A stretch of 64,000 bases of DNA from Mycolicibacterium komanii. GTDB lineage: Bacteria > Actinomycetota > Actinomycetes > Mycobacteriales > Mycobacteriaceae. The position numbers were made by a program, and so were the translations under genes. Of this stretch, positions 36,430 to 46,225 are shown piece by piece. The stretch's first letter is position 1. Each line of letters starts with the position of its first letter. Under the pieces are notes generated by a model, which was not told the DNA's origin, searched no databases, and saw only the letters and a list, made by a program, of their open reading frames with translations. The stretch lies in NCBI RefSeq assembly GCF_001050035.1, contig NZ_CVTA01000055.1, forward strand, positions 233,506-297,505, read 5' to 3'.

Positions 36430-39400
36430 GTGGACGCAGGGCGGGGTCCGGGCGGTACAGCGACCGCCGCGGACCTTCGTTGCGCCGGCTGCGAGGCGCC
36501 GCTGGCAGCGACCGCGAAATTCTGCAGTGAGTGTGGCGCCGCGGTCGTGCAATCCGCCCGATCCGCCGAGTACAAGCACGTGACGGTGTTGTTCGCCGAC
36601 GTGGTGCGGTCCATGGACATCGCGTCGGCGCTCGGCGCAGAACGGTTGCGCGAGATCATCACCGACCTCGTCGAGCGCTGCGCCGCGGTCATCCGGCGTT
36701 ACGACGGCACGGTGGACAAGTTCACCGGCGACGGGTTGATGGCGGTGTTCGGTGCGCCGGTGGCGTTGGAGGATCACGCCGCGAGCGCCTGCCTGGCGGC
36801 CCTGGGGCTGCAGGAGGAGACCGAACGCCTCGCGGCCGAGGTCGCGCGACGTGACGGTATCGAGCTCCGGGTGCGGGTCGGGCTGAACTCCGGCCGGGTC
36901 ATCACCGGCGACATGGGTTCGGGTGCATTCGGTTACACCGCGATCGGCGAGCAGGTCGGCATCGCACAACGCATGGAGGCGGTCGCCGCGCCCGGCGCGG
37001 TGATGCTCAGCGAGTCGACGGCGCGGCTGGTGGACGGCGTGGCTGTTCTCGGTGAGCCCGAGCGGGTACGGATCAAGGGCGCCGACGAACCGGTTGCGGC
37101 CCGCCGGCTGATCAGCATCAGCAGGGTGCACCGCCCCGATCGGCGCGACGAATCGCCGTTGGTCGGCCGGCGGTGGGAGCTGGCCGCGGCCGAGGGGCTG
37201 CTCGAGGGTGCGATCGACGGCCACGGTGCCGTGGTCGGTTTGGTCGGGCCGCCGGGTATCGGCAAGAGCCGGCTCGCGCGCGAGGTCGCGGCGCTGGCCG
37301 ATCGGCGGGGCATCGAAGTGGTCCGCTCGTACTGCGAGTCACACACCAAACAGGTTCCGTTCCATGCGCTGGCAGCGTTCCTCCGCGCGGGTACCGGCGT
37401 AGAGCGCCTCGACGCCGCATCCGCACGTGCGCGGCTCCGCGCCGCCCTCACCGATGTCGATGCCGAGGACGTGCTGTTGTTCGAGGATCTGCTGGGCATC
37501 GGCGAGCCGCATGCCGCGTCGGCGACCATCACCCCGGAGGCCAGGCGGCGGCGGCTGACCGCGATGGTCAACACCTACAGCCTGGCGCGCAAGATACCCG
37601 CGGTGTACGTCATCGAGGACGTGCACTGGATGGACGAGGTCAGTGAGTCGATGCTGGCGGACTTCCTGACGGTGGTCCCGCAGACGCATCTGTTGACGGT
37701 GATCACGTATCGGCCCGATTACCAAGGGATTTTGACCAGGGTGCGCGGTGGACACATTTTCGCGCTGGCACCGCTTCGCGACGCGGACGTGCGCGCGATC
37801 GTCGATGGCCTGCTCGGAGCCACCGATTCGGTCGGAGAGCTGCGGGAGACGATTTGCAATAGGGCGGCGGGCAATCCGCTGTTCGCCGAGGAGATGGTGC
37901 GCGAACTCGCCGAGCGCTGCGTTCTCGACGGCGAGCCCGGACGGTATCGCAACGCGGCGGACGACGTCGATGTAAGCGTGCCCGCGACCCTGCAGACGAC
38001 GATCGCTGCGCGCATCGACCGCCTGGACCCTAGGGCCAAGCGCACGCTCAGCGCCGGCGCTGTCGTCGGCGCACGATTCGGATTGGATCTCCTGAGCGCG
38101 CTCGGGGTCGAACCCGCGGTGGAGGATCTGCTCGAGGCGCAGCTCATCGAGCAGATCAGATTCGGCCGTCGGCCCGAATTCGTGTTCCGCAATCCGCTGA
38201 TCCGCACTGTGGCACTCGAGTCGCAGCTGAAGTCCGAACGCGCCGAACTGCATCGGCGCCTTGCCGCCGCCATCGAAGAGCGTGGCTCCGCGGGTGAGAA
38301 CGCGGCGTTGATCGCTGAACACCTGGAAGCAGCCGGGGATCTGACGGCTGCGTACAACTGGCATCTGAAAGCGGCCACCTGGTCCATGCAGCGCGACGTC
38401 CGAGGTGCGCGGGCGGGATGGGAGCGCGCCGCGCAAGCCGCCGACGCCCTGCCCCTCGAGGACCCGAACCGCACGGCCCTGCGCATCGTGCCGAAGACGA
38501 TGCTGTGCATGTCGACATGGCGGGTCGGCGGGGGCCTGTCCGACACAGGATTCGAAGATCTCAAGAAGCTTTGTCAAGAAGCCGGTGACGACCTGTCGCT
38601 CGCGATCGGCATGTACGGCCAGATCGCCTTGCTGAGTTTCCAACATTGCCACCGGGAAGCGTCCGCGCTGGCGTCTGAGCAGTTCGAATTGCTCCAGAGA
38701 TGCGACGGTGCGGTGAGGGCGCTCACCTACATCCATGCGGGAGCGATGGCGAAGGTTCTCGCCGGGGAGGCGCGCGAGGCGCGCTACATCTCGGATTGGG
38801 CGGCCGGACTGCTCGAGGGTTACACCGGCGGAGACATGAGCGAGGAACAGATCGGCACGGCCCTGGCGACGGCGTTGATCTGGGGATCGGTCGCCAAATG
38901 CGTTCTCGGCGAGTCCGACTGGCTGCAGAGTGCACGCCGCAGTGCCGCGCTGGAACGCGAAGTTCACCCAGTTGGCGCGACTTTGGTGTTCATCATCGGC
39001 ATCGGCTACTCGTTCGGCATGCACACAAAGGCCATCATTCCGGACGATCGCGCCATCGCAGACACGGAGGAAGCCGTTCGGAAGGGACGGGAGATCGGCG
39101 ACGACCTCGCGCTGGCCACAGCTTGTTCGGCCCTGGGACTGGTTCTCACTTCCCAGGCCACGGAGGCCGACCGGCGACGTGGATTCGAGTTACTCCAGGA
39201 GTCGCGCGACCTGTACGAACACAGCTCGATTTTCGCGCCCGCGGTCATCCCGAGAATCCGAATCGCCGAGATCGCTGCCGCCTCAGGCGATCTCGACGGC
39301 GCCATCGACGACCTGAAGTCGCTCCTCGACACGCTCGTCCGAGGCGAGGAGAGGATTCTGCGCGTAGAGGCCACCGCGGTGCTGGTGGAGTCACTGCTTC

Positions 39401-39642
39401 GGCGCGGGGGTGCCGACGACATCCGGGAGGCGGCCGAGGACATCGATCGGTTCGCGGATATGCCCACCGAGCCCGGGGTCGTGGTCAACGAGCTCCAGCT
39501 GCTGCGTATGCGTGCCCGGTTGGTCCGCGCGCAAGGCGACGACAACGGCTTCCGCGACCTCGTCGAGCGCTATCGCGCCCTGGCGGTGTCACTCGGCTTC
39601 CGCGGACACGTCCAGCTCGCCGACGCGATGCGTCACTCTTAG
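36430..39642 (+). CDS. Class III adenylate cyclase fused to ATPase and TPR-like domains
   Basis: 1070 residues from GTG 36430. N-terminal zinc ribbon with Cys18, 21, 32 and 35 (CAGC...CSEC). The cyclase catalytic domain follows: metal Asp57 (FADVV), substrate Lys97 and metal Asp101 in DKFTGDGLMAVFG, and RVGLNSGRVITGDMG. An AAA-type ATPase comes next with Walker A GPPGIGKSR (about 272-280) and Walker B VYVIEDVHWMDE. The C-terminal half is helical, TPR-like. It would make cAMP under control of the ATPase and sensor part. All key residues are present. No HTH is seen at the end, unlike LuxR-type relatives. Stop interlocks with sdhB. Confidence 0.93.
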   Translation: MDAGRGPGGTATAADLRCAGCEAPLAATAKFCSECGAAVVQSARSAEYKHVTVLFADVVRSMDIASALGAERLREIITDLVERCAAVIRRYDGTVDKFTGDGLMAVFGAPVALEDHAASACLAALGLQEETERLAAEVARRDGIELRVRVGLNSGRVITGDMGSGAFGYTAIGEQVGIAQRMEAVAAPGAVMLSESTARLVDGVAVLGEPERVRIKGADEPVAARRLISISRVHRPDRRDESPLVGRRWELAAAEGLLEGAIDGHGAVVGLVGPPGIGKSRLAREVAALADRRGIEVVRSYCESHTKQVPFHALAAFLRAGTGVERLDAASARARLRAALTDVDAEDVLLFEDLLGIGEPHAASATITPEARRRRLTAMVNTYSLARKIPAVYVIEDVHWMDEVSESMLADFLTVVPQTHLLTVITYRPDYQGILTRVRGGHIFALAPLRDADVRAIVDGLLGATDSVGELRETICNRAAGNPLFAEEMVRELAERCVLDGEPGRYRNAADDVDVSVPATLQTTIAARIDRLDPRAKRTLSAGAVVGARFGLDLLSALGVEPAVEDLLEAQLIEQIRFGRRPEFVFRNPLIRTVALESQLKSERAELHRRLAAAIEERGSAGENAALIAEHLEAAGDLTAAYNWHLKAATWSMQRDVRGARAGWERAAQAADALPLEDPNRTALRIVPKTMLCMSTWRVGGGLSDTGFEDLKKLCQEAGDDLSLAIGMYGQIALLSFQHCHREASALASEQFELLQRCDGAVRALTYIHAGAMAKVLAGEAREARYISDWAAGLLEGYTGGDMSEEQIGTALATALIWGSVAKCVLGESDWLQSARRSAALEREVHPVGATLVFIIGIGYSFGMHTKAIIPDDRAIADTEEAVRKGREIGDDLALATACSALGLVLTSQATEADRRRGFELLQESRDLYEHSSIFAPAVIPRIRIAEIAAASGDLDGAIDDLKSLLDTLVRGEERILRVEATAVLVESLLRRGGADDIREAAEDIDRFADMPTEPGVVVNELQLLRMRARLVRAQGDDNGFRDLVERYRALAVSLGFRGHVQLADAMRHS

Positions 39643-40430
39643 CGCGCGAACATCAACGCGCGCTTGACCTCCTGGATCGCCTGCGTGACCTGGATGCCGC
39701 GTGGGCAGGATTCCGTGCAGTTGAATGTCGTGCGGCAGCGCCACACCCCGTCGACCTCGTTGAGGATGTCGAGCCGTTCGGCGGCGGCCTCGTCGCGGCT
39801 GTCGAAGATGAAACGGTGCGCGTTGACGATCGCGGCCGGGCCGAAGTACGACCCCTCGCTCCAGTAGATCGGGCAGCTCGTCGTGCAGCACGCGCACAGA
39901 ATGCACTTCGTGGTGTCGTCGTAACGGGCCCGGTCGGTCTGGCTCTGAATGCGTTCGCGCGTAGGGGGATTGCCGCTGGTGACCAGGTACGGCTTGATGG
40001 CGCGGTAGGCGTCGAAGAACGGCTCCATGTCGACCACGAGGTCCTTCTCCACGGGCAGGCCGCGGATCGGCTCGATGGTGATGGTCAGCTGCTTGCTGGG
40101 GTTCTTCGGCAGCATGTCGCGCATCAGCACCTTGCACGCCAGCCGGTTGACACCGTTGATGCGCATCGCATCCGAACCGCACACGCCGTGCGCGCACGAC
40201 CGCCGGAACGTGAGAGTGCCGTCCAGATACCACTTCACGTAGTGCAGCAGATTGAGCAGCCGGTCGGTGGGCAGGCACGGAACGCGGAAGCTCTGCCAGC
40301 CACCGGAATCCGCGTACGCATCGGGGTTCTCCGGATTGAACCGGGCGATCTTCAGCGTCACCATCACCGCGCCCTCGGGCACGGGCGGCAGTTCGGGGTC
40401 CTTGGTATCGACCTCAGGCGCTAGGGTCAT
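39639..40430 (-). CDS. sdhB: Succinate dehydrogenase iron-sulfur subunit
   Basis: ATG 40430 (AGGAGAA just upstream) gives 263 residues. The [2Fe-2S] ligands are in RRSCAHGVCGSDAM and LACK, the [4Fe-4S] and [3Fe-4S] ligands in CILCACCTTSCP and CRTTFNCTESCPRGI. It carries electrons from FAD of SdhA to the quinone site. Last gene of sdhC-sdhD-sdhA-sdhB, the Rv3316-3319 type complex. Confidence 0.97.
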   Translation of the reverse strand: MTLAPEVDTKDPELPPVPEGAVMVTLKIARFNPENPDAYADSGGWQSFRVPCLPTDRLLNLLHYVKWYLDGTLTFRRSCAHGVCGSDAMRINGVNRLACKVLMRDMLPKNPSKQLTITIEPIRGLPVEKDLVVDMEPFFDAYRAIKPYLVTSGNPPTRERIQSQTDRARYDDTTKCILCACCTTSCPIYWSEGSYFGPAAIVNAHRFIFDSRDEAAAERLDILNEVDGVWRCRTTFNCTESCPRGIQVTQAIQEVKRALMFAR

Positions 40431-40465
40431 TTCTCCTCGCACAAGTGCTCGTCGGGAGTCATTGA

Positions 40466-42220
40466 TCAGTACTTCCGTTCCATCGGCTCGTAACGTGTCT
40501 GGACCACGGGCTTGTAGTCCAACCGGATGTCGGACAGAAGGTCCGCGCCCTCCTTGTAGGCCATGGTGTGGCGCATGTAGTTGGTGTCGTCGCGGTTCGG
40601 GTAGTCCTCGCGGGCGTGTCCGCCGCGAGACTCCTTGCGGTTCAACGCCCCGACGACGGTGACCTCGGCGAGCTCGAGCAAAAAGCCCAGCTCGATCGCC
40701 TCGAGCAGGTCGCTGTTATAGCGCTTGCCCTTGTCGTGCACCGTGATTCGCGAGTACCGCTCCTTGAGGGCGTGGATGTCGGTGAGCGCCTGCTTGAGCG
40801 TCTCCTCGGTGCGGAACACCGCGGCGTTGTTGTCCATCGACTGCTGCAGGGCGCCGCGGATGTCGGCGACGCGCTCGTTGCCGTGTTCGGAGAGGATGTC
40901 GCCGACCCACTCGACGACCATGCCCGCCGGATTCTCCGGAAGGGTGACGAAGTCGTGGCCGAGCGCGTAGTTGGCCGCGGCGATGCCCGCCCGGCGGCCG
41001 AACACGTTGATGTCCAACAGCGAGTTGGTGCCGAGGCGGTTGGCGCCGTGCACCGATACGCACGCGCACTCACCCGCGGCGTACAGGCCTGGGATGACCG
41101 TCGTGTTGTCGCGCAGCACCTGACCGTTGACCGTGGTCGGGATGCCGCCCATCACGTAGTGACACGTCGGGTAGACCGGCACCAGCTCCTTGACCGGGTC
41201 GACGCCGAGGTAGGTGCGGGCGAACTCGGTGATGTCGGGCAGCTTGGCCTCGAGCACGTCCTCACCGAGGTGCCGCACGTCGATGTAGACGTAGTCCTTG
41301 TTCGGGCCCGCGCCGCGGCCCTCGAGCACCTCGAGCACCATCGAGCGGGCGACGATGTCGCGCGGCGCCAGATCGACGATCGTCGGCGCGTAGCGCTCCA
41401 TGAAGCGCTCGCCCTCACCGTTGAGCAGCCGGCCGCCCTCGCCGCGCACCGCCTCGGAGATCAGGATGCCCAGGCCGGCCAGGCCGGTCGGATGGAACTG
41501 GTGGAATTCCATGTCCTCCAACGGAAGTCCCTTGCGGAACACGATGCCGAGCCCGTCACCGGTCAGCGTGTGGGCGTTGGAGGTGGTCTTGTACATCCGG
41601 CCCGACCCGCCGGTGGCGAAGACGACGGCCTTGGCGTGGAAGACGTGGATGTCGCCGGTGGCCAGCTCGTAGGCGATGACGCCGGTGGCGACGGGGCCGG
41701 ACTGCGTCTCGGTGATCGCGATGTCGAGCGCGTAGAACTCGTTGAAGAACTCGACGTCGTGCTTGACGCAGTTTTGGTACAGCGTCTGCAGGATCATGTG
41801 GCCGGTGCGGTCGGCGGCGTAACAGGCCCGGCGCACCGGGGCCTTACCGTGGTCGCGGGTGTGCCCGCCGAAGCGGCGCTGATCGATGCGGCCCTCGGGG
41901 GTGCGGTTGAACGGCATCCCCATCTTCTCGAGGTCGAGCACCGCGTCGATGGCTTCCTTGCACATGATCTCCACGGCGTCCTGGTCGGCGAGGTAGTCGC
42001 CGCCCTTGACGGTGTCGAAGGTGTGCCACTCCCAGTTGTCCTCTTCGACGTTGGCCAGGGCGGCACACATGCCGCCCTGCGCCGCGCCGGTGTGGCTGCG
42101 CGTCGGGTACACCTTCGTCAGCACGGCGGTGCGGGCCCGCGGACCCGCCTCCACGGCCGCGCGCATACCCGCGCCGCCCGCGCCGACGATGACGACGTCG
42201 TAGCGATGTTCCTGAATCAT
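40466..42220 (-). CDS. sdhA: Succinate dehydrogenase flavoprotein subunit
   Basis: 584 residues. N-terminal FAD-binding VVIVGAGGAGMRAAVEAG. The His that carries covalent FAD is in SHTGAAQGGMCAAL. Active-site segments are HTRDHGKAPVRRACYAADRTGH and HPTGLAGLGILISEAVRGEGG, and CACVSVHGANRLGTNSLLD binds FAD. It oxidises succinate to fumarate on the cytoplasmic side of the membrane. 35 bp separate it from sdhB and 13 bp from sdhD. Confidence 0.98.
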   Translation of the reverse strand: MIQEHRYDVVIVGAGGAGMRAAVEAGPRARTAVLTKVYPTRSHTGAAQGGMCAALANVEEDNWEWHTFDTVKGGDYLADQDAVEIMCKEAIDAVLDLEKMGMPFNRTPEGRIDQRRFGGHTRDHGKAPVRRACYAADRTGHMILQTLYQNCVKHDVEFFNEFYALDIAITETQSGPVATGVIAYELATGDIHVFHAKAVVFATGGSGRMYKTTSNAHTLTGDGLGIVFRKGLPLEDMEFHQFHPTGLAGLGILISEAVRGEGGRLLNGEGERFMERYAPTIVDLAPRDIVARSMVLEVLEGRGAGPNKDYVYIDVRHLGEDVLEAKLPDITEFARTYLGVDPVKELVPVYPTCHYVMGGIPTTVNGQVLRDNTTVIPGLYAAGECACVSVHGANRLGTNSLLDINVFGRRAGIAAANYALGHDFVTLPENPAGMVVEWVGDILSEHGNERVADIRGALQQSMDNNAAVFRTEETLKQALTDIHALKERYSRITVHDKGKRYNSDLLEAIELGFLLELAEVTVVGALNRKESRGGHAREDYPNRDDTNYMRHTMAYKEGADLLSDIRLDYKPVVQTRYEPMERKY

Positions 42221-42233
42221 GTAAAGCTCCCGC

Positions 42234-42725
42234 TTACGTAATGTTCGCGTCGAAGGTGACCAGCACGTAGCTGCCCAGCACCAGGGTGAATCCGGTCGCC
42301 AGCAGCAGCACCGAATTCAGCCAGAATTTCGTGGTGTTCTTGCGTGCGTAGTCGCCGATGATGGTCCGCAGGCCGTTGGCCCCGTGCAGCTGGGCAAGCC
42401 AGAGCAGCGCCATGTCCCAGATCTGCCAGAACGGTGACGCCCAGCGTTGGGCGACGTAGTTGAAGTCGATGCGGTAGACCCCGTCCTGCCACATCAGCAT
42501 CACGAACAGGTGCCCCAGTGCCAGGAAGACCAGCGCCACCCCCGAGAACCGCATGAACAGCCAGGCGTACTTCTCGAAGTAGGGGATGCCGCGCGGCCGG
42601 CGCGGCGCCCGCGGGTGGTCGAGGCTGGCCGGCCTGTCGTGCTCCTTCTCCATCACCGGGGCGATGCGGCCCTCGCGGTGGTGCGGCGTCCAGGCTCCCT
42701 GCGGCCCACCTGCTGGCGCGCTCAC
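42234..42725 (-). CDS. sdhD: Succinate dehydrogenase membrane anchor subunit
   Basis: GTG 42725 overlaps the sdhC stop by GTGA and gives 163 residues. A hydrophilic N-terminus precedes three membrane helices (LFMRFSGVALVFLALGHLFVML with a candidate heme His, DMALLWLAQLHGANGLRTI with a second His, and FWLNSVLLLATGFTLVLGSYV). It anchors the complex and, with SdhC, shapes the quinone and heme sites. Confidence 0.94.
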   Translation of the reverse strand: MSAPAGGPQGAWTPHHREGRIAPVMEKEHDRPASLDHPRAPRRPRGIPYFEKYAWLFMRFSGVALVFLALGHLFVMLMWQDGVYRIDFNYVAQRWASPFWQIWDMALLWLAQLHGANGLRTIIGDYARKNTTKFWLNSVLLLATGFTLVLGSYVLVTFDANIT

Positions 42726-43153
42726 AGGAACCGCTCCGCCATGTGCATACCGATGATGCCCAGCGACGGGATGAACACCGCCAGGAAGATGCCGACGACG
42801 ATCCACAGCATCACCCGCTGGTAGCGCGCCCCGTGCTGCCAGAAGTCGATGAGGATCACGCGGATGCCGTTGAGGGCGTGATAGAGCACCGCGACCACCA
42901 GACCGATCTCCATCAATCCGATCAGCGGTGTCTTGTAGGTCTCGATGACCTCGTTGTAGGCCTGCGGGCTTACCCGTACCAGCGCCGTGTCGAGCACGTG
43001 GACGAACAGGAAGAAGAAGATCGTCGCGCCCGTGATGCGGTGCAGCACCCACGACCACATGGCGGGATCGCCGCGATAAAGGGTTCGCCTGCGCGGTCGC
43101 GACCGCGGAGCCGCCGAGGCTCCGGGCGGTCCCCCGGAGATCTGAGTACTCAT
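42722..43153 (-). CDS. sdhC: Succinate dehydrogenase cytochrome b subunit
   Basis: 143 residues, first gene of the operon. Three membrane helices, with His in MWSWVLHRITGATIFFFLFVHVLD and in LVVAVLYHALNGIRVILIDFWQHG as heme or quinone ligands. The SdhC signature (HRxTG, then HxxNGIR) is clear. An Arg/Pro-rich N-terminal tail precedes the first helix. Confidence 0.95.
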   Translation of the reverse strand: MSTQISGGPPGASAAPRSRPRRRTLYRGDPAMWSWVLHRITGATIFFFLFVHVLDTALVRVSPQAYNEVIETYKTPLIGLMEIGLVVAVLYHALNGIRVILIDFWQHGARYQRVMLWIVVGIFLAVFIPSLGIIGMHMAERFL

Positions 43154-43267
43154 CTGGCCTCCAACGCCTTCGGTGGACGATTGGGCTCCGGAGCTGCACC
43201 GGGTGACGTTCGGTCCGGTTCGCGCACTTCACCCAAACCTCGGGGCGACTCTAATCCCAGTCGTACT

Positions 43268-43289
43268 GCTAAACGAACTACGGTTTAGC
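43268..43289. promoter_or_regulatory. Inverted repeat in sdhC/cdd divergent region
   Basis: GCTAAAC-N8-GTTTAGC, perfect 7-bp arms, lies 115 bp upstream of sdhC and 107 bp upstream of cdd. A second small one, TAGG-N4-CCTA, follows at 43317-43328. The AT-richness relative to the surroundings suggests a regulator site for one or both promoters. No regulator can be named. The rest of the 243-bp gap (43154-43396) shows nothing else recognisable. Confidence 0.5.
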
Positions 43290-43396
43290 GGTCGATGTCT
43301 TGAAAAACGCCGAAGTTAGGGTTACCTATTCCGTTTCCCGGCTTCGCGCAGGGGACATCGGAATGCATTCAGAACCGACCTGGCGAGGGTGGCACG

Positions 43397-43819
43397 ATGT
43401 CGGAGATCAACTGGAATACGTTGCGGCAGAAGGCAATCGAGCTGACAGGCGGCGCCTATGCGCCGTATTCGGGCTTCGCGGTCGGTGCGGCGGCACTGGT
43501 CGACGATGGCCGGGTGGTGACCGGTTGCAATGTGGAAAATGTCTCATATGGCCTAGGTCTCTGTGCCGAGTGCGCAGTGGTCTGCAACCTGCATTCGAGC
43601 GGCGGCGGCCGGCTGATCGCGCTGTCGTGCGTCGACGCCGCCGGGGAACTGCTGATGCCGTGCGGCCGGTGCCGGCAGGTGCTGCTGGAACACGGAGGGC
43701 CGCAGATGCTGATCGACCATCCCGCCGGACCGCGGCCGCTGGCCGAGCTCCTGCCCGACGCGTTCGGTCCCGCCGACCTGGCCCGGCGCGACCGGCTGCC
43801 GGACGGGGAAATTCCGTGA
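43397..43819 (+). CDS. cdd: Cytidine deaminase
   Basis: 140 residues. Zinc site and catalytic Glu: GLCAECAVVCNL (C-A-E) and PCGRCRQVL (PCxxC). Substrate-site residues are AYAPYSGFAVGAA and NVENVSYG. It deaminates cytidine and deoxycytidine to uridine and deoxyuridine. Its stop overlaps the deoA start by GTGA; together with add this is a nucleoside salvage operon, divergent from sdh. Confidence 0.96.
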   Translation: MSEINWNTLRQKAIELTGGAYAPYSGFAVGAAALVDDGRVVTGCNVENVSYGLGLCAECAVVCNLHSSGGGRLIALSCVDAAGELLMPCGRCRQVLLEHGGPQMLIDHPAGPRPLAELLPDAFGPADLARRDRLPDGEIP

Positions 43820-45123
43820 CGCAGTTCACATTTGACGCGCCGACCGTGATTCGGGTGAAGCGCGACGGCGGGGAGCTCTCCGATGAGGCGATCGACTGGG
43901 TGATCGACGCCTACACCCACGGCCGGGTGGCCGACGAGCAGATGTCGGCCTTGTTGATGGCGATCTTCCTGCGCGGTATGACTGCGGCCGAGATCGCCCG
44001 GTGGACGGCGGCGATTGTGAACTCCGGCGAGCGGCTGGACTTTACAGATCTTCGTCGCGATGGAAAGCCACTGGCGTTGGTGGACAAGCATTCCACCGGC
44101 GGAGTTGGCGACAAGATCACCATCCCGCTGGTGCCTGTGGTGATGGCTTGCGGTGGTGCGGTGCCGCAGGCGGCCGGGCGCGGACTCGGTCACACGGGCG
44201 GCACTCTCGACAAGCTCGAGTCCATTCCCGGTTTCACCGCCGAGATCCCCAAACATCAGATCCGCCAACAGCTTTGCGATCTTGGTGCCGCCATTTTCGC
44301 CGCGGGGGAGCTGGCCCCCGCCGACCGGAAGATCTACGCGCTGCGCGACGTCACCGCGACCACCGAGTCGCTGCCTCTGATCGCGAGCTCGGTGATGAGC
44401 AAGAAGATCGCCGAGGGCGCCCGCGCGCTGGTACTCGACACCAAGGTCGGCTCGGGCGCGTTCCTCAAGACGGAGGACGAGTCGCGGGAGCTGGCCCGCA
44501 CGATGGTCGAGTTGGGGACGGCGCACGGCCTGACCACCAGGGCGGTGTTGACCGACATGTCCACCCCACTGGGTCGCACGGTGGGCAACGCCGTCGAGGT
44601 GGCCGAATCGCTGGAGGTGCTCTCCGGGGGTGGCCCGTCCGACGTGGTAGAGCTGACGCTGACGCTGGCCGCCGAGATGCTCGACGCCGCGGGTATCGAC
44701 GGTGTGGACCCGGCCCAGACGCTGCAGGACGGCTCGGCGATGGACCGGTTCCGCGAGCTCGTCGCGGCGCAGGGCGGTGATCCGACCGCGGATCTGCCTG
44801 TCGGCCCTCACGCCGAAACCGTCACCGCCCCGCGCGATGGCAGGATGGAGAGCATCGACGCGATGGCGGTGGGTATGGCGGTGTGGCGGCTCGGAGCGGG
44901 ACGCTCCGCTCCCGGTGAACGCGTGCAGCCGGGCGCGGGGCTCCGCATTCACCGGAAGGTGGGTGAACCGGTGAGCGCCGGCGAGCCGCTGTTCACGCTG
45001 TACACCGAGACCCCCGAGCGATTCGAGGGGGCGATCGCCGAGCTGGACGGCGCCTGGGCCGTCGGCGAGGCCGCACCGCCGCCGCGTCCGTTGATCATCG
45101 ACCGAATCACGAGCGGAGACTGA
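43816..45123 (+). CDS. deoA: Thymidine phosphorylase
   Basis: GTG 43816, inside the cdd stop (GTGA), gives 435 residues. The family signature is VDKHSTGGVGDKITIPLVPVVMACGGAVPQ, followed by SGRGLGHTGGTLDKLESI (here AAGRGLGHTGG) and KVGSGAFLKTEDE. It splits thymidine or deoxyuridine with phosphate to base and deoxyribose-1-phosphate. It acts after Cdd in the same operon. Confidence 0.96.
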   Translation: MTQFTFDAPTVIRVKRDGGELSDEAIDWVIDAYTHGRVADEQMSALLMAIFLRGMTAAEIARWTAAIVNSGERLDFTDLRRDGKPLALVDKHSTGGVGDKITIPLVPVVMACGGAVPQAAGRGLGHTGGTLDKLESIPGFTAEIPKHQIRQQLCDLGAAIFAAGELAPADRKIYALRDVTATTESLPLIASSVMSKKIAEGARALVLDTKVGSGAFLKTEDESRELARTMVELGTAHGLTTRAVLTDMSTPLGRTVGNAVEVAESLEVLSGGGPSDVVELTLTLAAEMLDAAGIDGVDPAQTLQDGSAMDRFRELVAAQGGDPTADLPVGPHAETVTAPRDGRMESIDAMAVGMAVWRLGAGRSAPGERVQPGAGLRIHRKVGEPVSAGEPLFTLYTETPERFEGAIAELDGAWAVGEAAPPPRPLIIDRITSGD

Positions 45124-45135
45124 CCGGAGAGCGAC

Positions 45136-46224
45136 ATGACGACGCCGCTGACGCTGGACTCGATCAAGCAGGCGCCCAAGGCGCTGCTGCACGACCACCT
45201 GGACGGCGGGCTGCGCCCGGCGACCGTCCTCGAGCTCGCAGAGGCGACCGGATACGACGACCTGCCCGCATCCGACGTCGACGAGTTGGCGACGTTCTTC
45301 CGCACCGCGGCGCACAGCGGGTCACTGGTGCGCTATCTCGAGCCGTTCGCCCACACCGTCGGCGTGATGCAGACACCCGAGGCCCTGCATCGGGTGGCCT
45401 ACGAGTGCGTCGAGGACCTCGCCTCGGACAACGTGGTGTACGCCGAGATCCGCTTCGCACCCGAACTGCACATCGACGCTGGCCTGTCGCTGGACGCGGT
45501 CGTCGACTCGGTGATGGCGGGGTTCGCCGACGGTGAGAAGGCGGCCGCCGCGGAAGGGCGGACCATCACCGTGCGCTGCCTGGTCACCGCGATGCGGCAC
45601 GCGGCGCGTTCCCGCGAGATCGCCGAGCTCGCGATCCGGTTCCGCGACAAGGGTGTGGTCGGGTTCGACATCGCCGGAGCCGAAGCCGGGTATCCGCCGA
45701 CGCGCCACCTCGACGCGTTCGAGTACATGCGAGGCAACAACGCGCGCTTCACCATTCACGCGGGGGAGGCGTTCGGCCTGCCGTCGATCCACGAGGCGAT
45801 CGCGTTCTGCGGCGCCGACCGCCTCGGCCACGGCGTCCGGATCGTCGACGACATCACCGTCGCACCCGACGGCACCGCGCAGCTGGGTCGGCTCGCCGCG
45901 CTGCTGCGCGACAAGCGCATCCCGTTCGAGCTGTGCCCGTCGTCCAACGTGCAGACCGGCGCGGTCGCCAGCATCGCCGAGCATCCGTTCGATCTGCTGG
46001 CGCGGCTGCGGTTCCGCGTCACGGTTAACACCGACAACCGGCTGATGAGTGACACCTCGATGAGTCAGGAGATGCTGCGACTGGTCGAGACCTTCGGCTA
46101 CGGCTGGAGCGACCTCCAGCGGTTCACGATCAACGCGATGAAGTCGGCGTTCATCTCGTTCGACGAGCGGCTGTCGATCATCGACGACGTCATCAAGCCG
46201 CGCTACGCGGTACTGATCGGGTGA
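45136..46224 (+). CDS. add: Adenosine deaminase
   Basis: 362 residues, 12 bp after deoA. Zinc ligands HDHLDGG (usually HxHxDG; here the first His of the pair is present), [10 protein letters not shown], the catalytic Glu in [15 protein letters not shown] and NTDNRLMS with the metal Asp. It deaminates adenosine and deoxyadenosine to inosine forms for purine salvage. Confidence 0.95.
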   Translation: MTTPLTLDSIKQAPKALLHDHLDGGLRPATVLELAEATGYDDLPASDVDELATFFRTAAHSGSLVRYLEPFAHTVGVMQTPEALHRVAYECVEDLASDNVVYAEIRFAPELHIDAGLSLDAVVDSVMAGFADGEKAAAAEGRTITVRCLVTAMRHAARSREIAELAIRFRDKGVVGFDIAGAEAGYPPTRHLDAFEYMRGNNARFTIHAGEAFGLPSIHEAIAFCGADRLGHGVRIVDDITVAPDGTAQLGRLAALLRDKRIPFELCPSSNVQTGAVASIAEHPFDLLARLRFRVTVNTDNRLMSDTSMSQEMLRLVETFGYGWSDLQRFTINAMKSAFISFDERLSIIDDVIKPRYAVLIG

Positions 46225-46225
46225 G

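Noticed and set aside
43317..43328. Possible iron (IdeR) box near TAGG-N4-CCTA
   Set aside because: The symmetric core is too short and does not match the 19-bp IdeR consensus (TTAGGTTAGGCTAACCTAA).
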